A stretch of 5,951 nt of DNA, taken from NCBI GenBank assembly GCA_900770585.1, contig CAAGKW010000157.1, forward strand, positions 1 through 5,951, read 5' to 3'. Positions 1-5,600 of the stretch are shown here, piece after piece. How positions within the stretch are numbered: the stretch's first letter is position 1; each line of letters begins with the position of its first letter. The stretch is from an uncultured Alistipes sp. GTDB lineage: Bacteria; Bacteroidota; Bacteroidia; Bacteroidales; Rikenellaceae. The notes under the pieces are model-generated. The model did no database searches and was not told the DNA's origin. It saw nothing but the letters and a program-made list of their open reading frames with translations. A program made the position numbers and the translations under genes.

Positions 1-19
1 CACGACGCTCTTCCGATCT
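1..19 (+). other. Illumina adapter remnant (non-genomic)
   Basis: The first 19 bases, CACGACGCTCTTCCGATCT, are identical to the 3' end of the Illumina TruSeq read-1 adapter, as recalled from established knowledge. Genomic sequence begins at base 20. Read on the minus strand the adapter adds no stop codon, so the truncated hexosaminidase frame continues into it as the artificial residues DRKSVV. These bases should be trimmed and carry no biology. Confidence 0.97.
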
Positions 20-468
20 GCCTGCGTCGGCAGCAGCTGAATCAGCGTCTGCACGCCGTAGAAAACACCTGCTGCGTCATTACCTTCGATCTCGATACCC
101 TTATCGAGTGAAATCTTCAAACGATAGCCACCCGAAACTTCGCCATTATTAAGATTTGCCAAGCGGACGCTATGAGCCATCGGCTCAATCGCAGTAGTCG
201 CTTTCGAGCGTCGTTTTGCGGGCTGGGGAACGTTGACTTGCAACGGAATGCCGAGATAATGATAGGTGTATTCGGCCAAATATTCTGCCGGAAATTTCAG
301 ATCGGTCTCGGTGCTAATCACGGCTCCGCGCGAGAGCATATAACAGCTGTCGCCTTGGATTGTGGTTTTGACGGGCTCAGGAATAATGTTGAGCTTTACG
401 GTAGGATTTTGAGCCGAGCCGACCAAAACGGCCAGCGACGCTACGAGTGTAAGAAGTGTTGCCTTCAT
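20..468 (-). CDS. Beta-N-acetylhexosaminidase, GH20 family, N-terminal part only (3' end missing)
   Basis: Family GH20 enzymes remove terminal N-acetylglucosamine or N-acetylgalactosamine from glycans; in Bacteroidota they usually act in the periplasm or at the surface. The window holds 149 complete codons. Residues 1-19 form a Sec signal peptide (MK, then a hydrophobic run, likely cleavage after GSA-19). There is no lipobox cysteine, so a soluble exported protein is expected. The rest matches the non-catalytic N-terminal domain that precedes the GH20 barrel: IIPEPVK at 28-34, YRLKI at 115-119, IEIEG at 125-129, and the hallmark GVFYGVQTLIQLLP at 134-147. The catalytic barrel with its Asp-Glu pair lies beyond the contig end, so activity and substrate cannot be judged. 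The ATG at 468-466 is chosen because it gives a complete signal peptide and lies about 25 bases downstream of a good promoter. No stop or frameshift is seen. Another family sharing this domain cannot be wholly excluded. Confidence 0.9.
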
Positions 469-492
469 TTGCTTTTGATTAGTTATAACGGG

Positions 493-526
493 CAAATATA
501 GTAAGTTTTCGCGACTATTTGGTCAA
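493..526 (-). promoter_or_regulatory. Predicted Bacteroidota sigma-A-type promoter for the GH20 gene
   Basis: On the minus strand the -7 element TATATTTG (500-493) fits the Bacteroidota consensus TAnnTTTG. A TTG (526-524) lies 23 bases upstream as a -33 element. The expected transcript start is near 487, giving a leader of about 20 bases that is A-rich and has no Shine-Dalgarno motif. Prediction from consensus only. Confidence 0.55.
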
Positions 527-550
527 TTGAGGCAGATTAATTGTTTTTGT

Positions 551-581
551 TTTGCCGGTTACGGCGAAAGACGTATCTTTG
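551..581 (+). promoter_or_regulatory. Predicted Bacteroidota promoter for the popT-aroE operon
   Basis: TTTG (551-554) and TATCTTTG (574-581) match the -33 and -7 elements of the Bacteroidota primary sigma factor, with 19 bases between them, the spacing typical for the phylum. Transcription should start near 588, leaving a leader of about 23 bases before the ATG at 611. It points away from the GH20 promoter and the two do not overlap: their -33 elements are about 25 bases apart. Confidence 0.65.
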
Positions 582-610
582 CAGAGTTACAAACAGAAAA
601 AACGCGAACA

Positions 611-1543
611 ATGAATAAATATCTAATGGTCGGCCTTAAAGGCTGCGCAATGGGAATGGCCGATGTTGTGCCTGGGGTTTCGGGCGGAACAATCGCTTTT
701 ATTTCGGGTATCTACGAAGAGTTGCTCGGCTCGATCAAAAGTATAGACCTCGAAGCTATAAAACTCCTTTTTACGGGTAAATTCCGCACATTGTGGAAGA
801 AAATAAATGGTAATTTTCTCTTCTCATTGATTGCGGGTATCGGTGTGGCTATTTTGACAATGGCTCGCGTGATGACTTATATGCTCGAAAATCACCCTAT
901 TATCACCTGGTCGTTCTTTTTTGGACTGATCATAGCGTCGGCATTGATGGTCGCTCGCGAGGTTAATCATTGGAGCGCTATGCCGATCGTAACAATGGTG
1001 ATTGGTGCTGCGCTGTCCTATTGGATTACGGTTGTTTCGCCTGCTACGACACCTAACGATTGGTGGTTTGTAATGTTGTCGGGCGCGATTGCGATCTGTG
1101 CAATGATTCTCCCTGGTATTTCGGGTGCATTTATTCTGCTGCTGATGGGTAAATATATGTTCATTATGGAGGCTGTAACCCAAATGAATATCGGTGTGCT
1201 GGCGCTGTTTGCCGTGGGTGCTATTGTGGGCATTGTGAGTTTTTCGCACGTATTGTCGTGGTTGCTCGCCAAGTGGCACGACGCGACTGTGACAATGTTG
1301 ATGGGTTTTATGATTGGCTCGCTCAACAAAGTGTGGCCGTGGAAGCAGACCCTTGAAACCTATCTCGATAGCCACGGTGTCGAACAACCTCTGGTGCAGG
1401 CTAATGTGTCGCCTGTGCAGTTTGAAACGCTGGGTGGCGAATCTCATTTAGTGTTGGCTATCGTGTCGTGTGTTATTGGTTTTGCGCTTATTTATATTAT
1501 TGAGTTGATCGGTAAACGAGCTCACGCTAAAAAGGAGGCATAG
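611..1543 (+). CDS. popT: DUF368 membrane protein, PopT-type polyprenyl-phosphate transporter
   Basis: The product (310 residues) belongs to DUF368. Members of this family have been shown to return undecaprenyl phosphate, the lipid carrier for peptidoglycan and surface-glycan synthesis, across the cytoplasmic membrane. Seen here: the N-terminal signature ADVVPGVSGGT at 17-27, a second copy of the core motif (LPGISGAF at 167-174) that indicates an internal two-fold repeat, and GFMIGSLNKVWPW at 232-244. About eight hydrophobic stretches lie near 11-35, 66-90, 97-115, 124-142, 152-180, 193-222, 225-240 and 278-300. The tail is short and basic (GKRAHAKKEA). The length is normal for the family. 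The ATG at 611 is chosen over an in-frame TTG at 527, because homologues begin just before the first signature and 527 would lie upstream of the predicted promoter. It is first in a probable operon with aroE. Family assignment is firm; the transport role is inferred from characterised relatives. Confidence 0.93.
   Translation: MNKYLMVGLKGCAMGMADVVPGVSGGTIAFISGIYEELLGSIKSIDLEAIKLLFTGKFRTLWKKINGNFLFSLIAGIGVAILTMARVMTYMLENHPIITWSFFFGLIIASALMVAREVNHWSAMPIVTMVIGAALSYWITVVSPATTPNDWWFVMLSGAIAICAMILPGISGAFILLLMGKYMFIMEAVTQMNIGVLALFAVGAIVGIVSFSHVLSWLLAKWHDATVTMLMGFMIGSLNKVWPWKQTLETYLDSHGVEQPLVQANVSPVQFETLGGESHLVLAIVSCVIGFALIYIIELIGKRAHAKKEA
1531..1538 (+). promoter_or_regulatory. Shine-Dalgarno-like site before aroE
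   Basis: AAAGGAGG sits inside the last codons of popT (Lys-Lys-Glu-Ala), 11 bases before the aroE ATG. Bacteroidota genes usually lack such motifs, and none of the other gene starts in this window has one. It may support translation of aroE, or may be chance from the AAA AAG GAG codons. The 11-base spacing is slightly long. Confidence 0.4.
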
Positions 1544-1549
1544 ACAAGT

Positions 1550-2290
1550 ATGGCTACACGTTTGTATGGACTGATCGGTCGCACGCTCGGCCACTCGTTT
1601 TCGGCCGAGTATTTCGCCCGCAAATTTGCCGCGAACGCTGCATTGGCAGATTGTGAATATCGCAATTTTGAGTTGCCGACAATAGCCGAATTGCCACGAA
1701 TGTTAGCCGAAAATCCCGATCTCCGAGGTTTCAATGTTACAATCCCATATAAGCGTGAAGTGTTTGCTTACCTCGACGAGATAAGTGATGAAGCACGTGA
1801 GATAGGCGCTGTAAATTGCGTTAAATTAGTCGATAACAAACTAATTGGTTACAATACCGATGTCGATGGAATTCGCTCGACGCTCGACCTGTTGATTGGT
1901 GGAGCACGTCCTGCTACCCTGCTTTTGGGCACGGGTGGCGCGTCGCAGGCAGTGCAGTATGTGCTGGCCGAACGCGGTATCGAATATGCTATCGTGTCGC
2001 GCGATCCGATGCGTGGCAATATGACCTATGAGCAGATCGATCAGCGCGTGATGTCTGAGGTTGGATTGATTATCAATGCAACCCCAGTCGGTACTTTCCC
2101 GAATGTTGACGAGGCTCCCGAAATTCCCTATCATCTGCTCGATGAGAGCCACGCCCTATTTGATTTGGTCTACAATCCTCCCGTGACGCAATTCTTGGCA
2201 CGTGGTGCCGAGCGCGGTGCTCAGACGGTCAATGGCCAATTGATGCTCGAACGTCAAGCCGAGCGCGCGTGGGCAATCTGGAACGAGTAG
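1550..2290 (+). CDS. aroE: Shikimate dehydrogenase (NADP+)
   Basis: AroE reduces 3-dehydroshikimate to shikimate with NADPH, the fourth step of the shikimate route to aromatic amino acids and folate; it is cytosolic. All 246 residues are present, slightly shorter than the roughly 270 of the E. coli enzyme, as is common in Bacteroidota. Visible motifs: the substrate-binding serines in GHSFS (14-18), NVTIPYK (62-68) with catalytic Lys68, GAVNC (86-90), NTDVDG (102-107) with catalytic Asp104, the glycine-rich dinucleotide loop GTGGAS (127-132), VSRD (149-152) after the second Rossmann strand, NATPVG (176-181), DLVYNPP (205-211), and the C-terminal NGQLMLERQA (228-237) with substrate-contacting Gln236. 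The ATG at 1550 lies six bases after the popT stop with no room for a separate promoter, so co-transcription is likely. The aroE stop faces the DUF2007 stop across six bases. No lesion is seen. Confidence 0.97.
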   Translation: MATRLYGLIGRTLGHSFSAEYFARKFAANAALADCEYRNFELPTIAELPRMLAENPDLRGFNVTIPYKREVFAYLDEISDEAREIGAVNCVKLVDNKLIGYNTDVDGIRSTLDLLIGGARPATLLLGTGGASQAVQYVLAERGIEYAIVSRDPMRGNMTYEQIDQRVMSEVGLIINATPVGTFPNVDEAPEIPYHLLDESHALFDLVYNPPVTQFLARGAERGAQTVNGQLMLERQAERAWAIWNE

Positions 2291-2296
2291 TCGGAT

Positions 2297-2533
2297 TTAC
2301 TCCCCTTTTATAAACGATTCAAGCAACTGCATTGCGCGAGTTGCGTCCTCTTCGCGTACCATTAGTTCGGCAGCAATATCCTCGATTGGAAGAATCGAGG
2401 CCATATATTCGTTGCGCACGAATGACTCGATACCGGCATTGTCGAGTATTGATCGAGCGACGGCAATCTGCTCGTTGTGGTCGAATCGAAGTAGCGTAAC
2501 CAGATTTTGTGAGTCCATTTTGGTGTCTTTCAT
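2297..2533 (-). CDS. Small DUF2007 domain protein
   Basis: This 78-residue protein resembles DUF2007 (annotated as 'putative signal transducing protein'), a small alpha-beta fold of unproven function. Matching features are LVTLLRF (11-17) as a first strand, a helix over 21-32 ending in LDNAGIESFV (30-39), the typical NE at 41-42, a short loop with a proline, then AELMVREEDATRAMQLLESF (55-74) as a last strand and helix. There is no signal peptide or membrane segment, so it should be cytosolic. The start at 2533 is the first ATG; a second in-frame ATG at 2518 (Met6) is just as plausible, since the fold only begins near residue 10. It is transcribed alone, converging on aroE and diverging from dnaE. 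I am confident it is a real gene because the family pattern fits its whole length; I assign no function. Confidence 0.85.
   Translation of the reverse strand: MKDTKMDSQNLVTLLRFDHNEQIAVARSILDNAGIESFVRNEYMASILPIEDIAAELMVREEDATRAMQLLESFIKGE
2380..2400. repeat. Perfect 8-bp hairpin with 5-base loop inside the DUF2007 gene
   Basis: CCTCGATT (2380-2387) and AATCGAGG (2393-2400) are exact reverse complements separated by GGAAG. The site lies within DUF2007 codons for residues near SILPIED, and about 90 bases past the aroE stop on the plus strand. No T-run follows on either strand, so it is not a canonical terminator. It could stabilise or pause the 3' end of read-through mRNA from aroE, or be incidental. 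Confidence 0.4.
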
Positions 2534-2582
2534 ACGGTTTCGAAATTGATTGAAATATTGTTAATAAAATCCTCGGTAAGTA

Positions 2583-2619
2583 TAGGCAAAATTAGTGCAA
2601 GATTACTTATCTTTGCCTA
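2583..2619. repeat. Inverted repeat spanning the divergent DUF2007/dnaE promoters
   Basis: TAGGCAAA (2583-2590) and TTTGCCTA (2612-2619) are perfect reverse complements 21 bases apart. Each arm contains the TTTG of one of the two opposing -7 elements, and the symmetry extends inward to the TA of each. Part of the symmetry follows from two opposed TAnnTTTG boxes, but the outer CCTA/TAGG matches are not required by the promoter consensus. It may be an operator for a dimeric regulator or a by-product of promoter arrangement. Confidence 0.5.
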
Positions 2620-2623
2620 CAAA
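2587..2623 (-). promoter_or_regulatory. Predicted promoter for the DUF2007 gene
   Basis: On the minus strand TAATTTTG (2594-2587) fits the -7 consensus TAnnTTTG. The nearest -33 candidate, TTTG at 2623-2620, is 25 bases upstream, a little far, so the -33 part is weak. The transcript would start near 2581 with a leader of about 48 bases. Its upstream half overlaps the dnaE -7 element. Confidence 0.45.
2608..2615 (+). promoter_or_regulatory. Predicted -7 element of the dnaE promoter
   Basis: TATCTTTG matches TAnnTTTG exactly and is the same 8-mer as the popT -7 element. No TTG is present at the expected -33 position (about 2586-2588), where the sequence is instead the opposing DUF2007 -7 element. 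Transcription should start around 2620-2622, leaving a leader of only about 16-18 bases to the chosen ATG at 2638. Confidence 0.5.
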
Positions 2624-2637
2624 TGAATATTGGCCCA

Positions 2638-5600
2638 ATGCAGAATTTTGTACACTTACACGTTCACTCTCAATACTCGATCCTCGACGGACAGGCGAGC
2701 ATATCGCGTTTGGTAGATAAGGCAATGGCGGACGGTATGCCCGGCATTGCTCTGACCGACCACGGTAATATGTTTGGCGTCAAGGAGTTCTATAACTATG
2801 TCAAAAAGCAGAACGGTAAGAAACGCGATAAAATCAAAGGGCTGAAAAAACTTCTGGCATCGCTCGAAGAGTTATTGGCTGAGCACCCGGATATGGCGGC
2901 ATATTTGGCCGATCGCAAATTCGAGTTGCTGAAATTGGATACGCATAAAGACGCGTCGCCCGAAGCAGCGGTTGCTCACTCTAAGTTGCGTAGCCACGTC
3001 GAGCAAGTTGAGTCGATGGATAAAGAGTTTGGATTCAGCCCTGCAACGGCACGCGAAAAGATTGCAAAGTTGGAGTCTGTGCCCGATTTTAAACCGATTA
3101 TCGGTTGCGAGGTCTATGTGGCTCGTCGCGCCCTGCATCTCAAAGATAAATCACACAAGGAGGACCAGAGCGGTTATCACCTTATTCTGCTGGCAAAAAA
3201 CGAGAAGGGATACCACAACCTGATCAAGATCGTTTCGAAAGCGTGGACCGAAGGTTTCTATATGCGTCCACGTACCGACCGCACGGAGTTGGAGAAGTAC
3301 CACGAGGGTCTGATATGCTGTTCGGCTTGCTTGGGCGGTGAAATTCCTAAGCGCATTACTAATGACCAAATGGCTGAGGCCGAAGAGGCAATTCAGTGGT
3401 ATAAGCGTGTCTTTGGCGACGACTACTATTTGGAGTTGCAGTTGCATAAGGCAACCGTTGCGCGTGCCAACCACGAGGCCTATCCGATGCAGCTCAAAGT
3501 CAATGAGCAACTCAAACAGCTGGCAGCGAAATATAACGTTAAGCTCATCTGCTCGAATGACGTTCACTTTGTCGATGAAGAGAATGCTGAGGCACACGAC
3601 CGATTGATCTGCTTGAGTACCAGCAAGGATCTGGACGATCCGAAGCGTATGCTCTACTCGAAGCAGGAGTGGTTGAAGACGCGTGAGGAGATGGCAAAGA
3701 TCTTTGGCGATGTGCCCGAGGCGATGGCCAACACGGTCGAGATATGCAATCAGGTGGAGCACTACTCTATCGACCACGCCCCGATTATGCCTACGTTCGC
3801 CATTCCTGAGGAGTTTGGCACCGAGGAGGAGTATCGTCGTCGTTTGACGGAGAAGGACTTGTTCGACGAGTTCACGCGCGATGAGAATGGCAATGTGGTT
3901 ATGAGCGAGGAAGATGCTCACAAGAAGATCGAGCGTTTGGGCGGTTACGATAAACTGTATCGAATCAAATTCGAGGCTGACTATCTGGCACATTTGACCT
4001 TTATCGGAGCCAAGAAACGATATGGCGATCCTCTGTCGGAGGAGGTGCGCGAGCGATTGGTATTCGAGTTGCACATTATGAAGACGATGGGTTTCCCTGG
4101 TTACTTCCTCATTGTGCAGGACTTTATTGCGGCGGCGCGTGAGCAACTCGATGTGTCGGTAGGTCCGGGTCGTGGCTCTGCGGCAGGATCGGCTGTGGCC
4201 TACTGTTTGGGAATTACCCAGATTGACCCTATTGCATACGACCTGCTGTTCGAGCGATTCTTGAATCCCGACCGTATTTCGTTACCCGATATCGATATCG
4301 ATTTCGATGATGATGGTCGTGGCCGCGTGCTGAATTGGGTAACACAGAAATATGGCAAGGAGAAAGTTGCGCATATCATCACCTATGGTACGATGGCAAC
4401 AAAATCGGCAATCAAGGACGTTGCTCGTGTGCAGAAACTGCCGCTGACTGACTCGAATAATTTGTGTAAACTTGTTCCCGAAAAGACACCTGATGGCAAA
4501 CGAGTGAAGAATCTCGGTCAGGCTATCGACCTTGTGCCCGAATTGAAGGAGGCCGAGCAGTCGACCGATCCGATTATGCACGATACGATCAAGTATGCAA
4601 AGATGCTCGAAGGCAATGTGCGTAATACGGGTGTTCACGCTTGTGGTACGATTATCTGCCGCGATGATATTACTGATTGGGTACCCGTTTCGACAGCCGA
4701 CGATAAGGAGACGGGCGAGAAGATGCTCGTAACGCAGTACGAAGGTTCGGTGATTGAGGATACGGGTCTGATTAAGATGGACTTCTTGGGTCTGAAAACA
4801 CTCTCGATCATCAAGGACGCGGTCGAGAACGTTCTCTATACTCGCGGCATTAAGGTCGATATTGACGATTTTTCGATCATTACTGATCCTAAGACATATA
4901 AACTCTATTGCGAGGGCCGTACGGTTGGTACGTTCCAGTTCGAGTCGGGCGGTATGCAGAAATATCTGCGTGAGTTGCAACCATCGACCTTCGAGGATCT
5001 GATAGCAATGAACGCATTGTATCGCCCCGGTCCGATGGATTACATTCCGCAGTTTATTGCGCGCAAGCACGGTGACGAGCCTATTGTCTACGATATTCCG
5101 ATTATGGAGAAGTATCTGAAAGATACCTACGGCATTACGGTTTATCAGGAGCAAGTGATGTTGCTGTCGCGATTGTTGGGCGGTTTTACGCGAGGCGAGA
5201 GCGATACGTTGCGTAAGGCGATGGGTAAAAAGTTGAAGGATAAACTGGACGAACTCAAACCCAAGTTCATTACGGGCGGTCAGAAGAATGGACACGACCC
5301 GAAGGTGCTCGAAAAGATCTGGGCCGATTGGGAGAAATTTGCGTCGTATGCGTTCAACAAATCGCACGCTACGTGCTACTCGTGGGTGGCGTTCCAGACG
5401 GCGTACCTCAAAGCTAACTACCCGCCTGAGTTTATGGCGGCAGTGCTGAGTCGAAACCTTTCGAATATCGAGCAAATCACGCTCTATATGGCTGAGTGTA
5501 AGCGTATGGGTATCAACGTGCTCGGCCCCGACGTGAATAAGTCGTTCCATAATTTCTCGGCCGATGCAGAGGGCAATGTCCGTTTCGGTATGGCGGCTAT

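Noticed and set aside
172..501. Plus-strand open frame of 109 codons
   Set aside because: It lies opposite the GH20 gene, whose minus-strand translation has a signal peptide and clear family motifs; the plus-strand product resembles nothing and ends in the promoter region.
527..610. N-terminal extension of popT from a TTG start at 527
   Set aside because: The extra 28 residues are not hydrophobic or conserved, the predicted -33/-7 elements lie inside this stretch, and family members begin close to the Met at 611.
824..1447. Minus-strand frames of 207 and 103 codons across popT
   Set aside because: They are shadows of the popT coding frame; the 207-codon product is full of His, Arg and Asn with no recognisable domain.
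2323..2344. Inverted repeat GCAACT...AGTTGC as a terminator after aroE
   Set aside because: The stem is only six pairs with a 10-base loop, lies inside DUF2007 codons, and has no T-run on either side.
469..2640. Possible novel defence, mobile or RNA-based system in the intergenic gaps
   Set aside because: Both gaps (142 and 104 bases) are accounted for by promoters and short leaders; no repeat array, transposase end, tRNA or structured RNA was visible, and flanking genes are housekeeping.
3151..4146. Minus-strand frame of 331 codons within dnaE
   Set aside because: It is in exact antisense register with dnaE and open only because dnaE avoids TTA, CTA and TCA; no start context or domain is seen.
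4291..4319. Short repetitive stretch of GATATCGAT and GATGATGATGG
   Set aside because: It encodes the catalytic motif PDIDIDFDDDGR of DnaE; repetition comes from alternating Asp and Ile codons, not from a repeat element.
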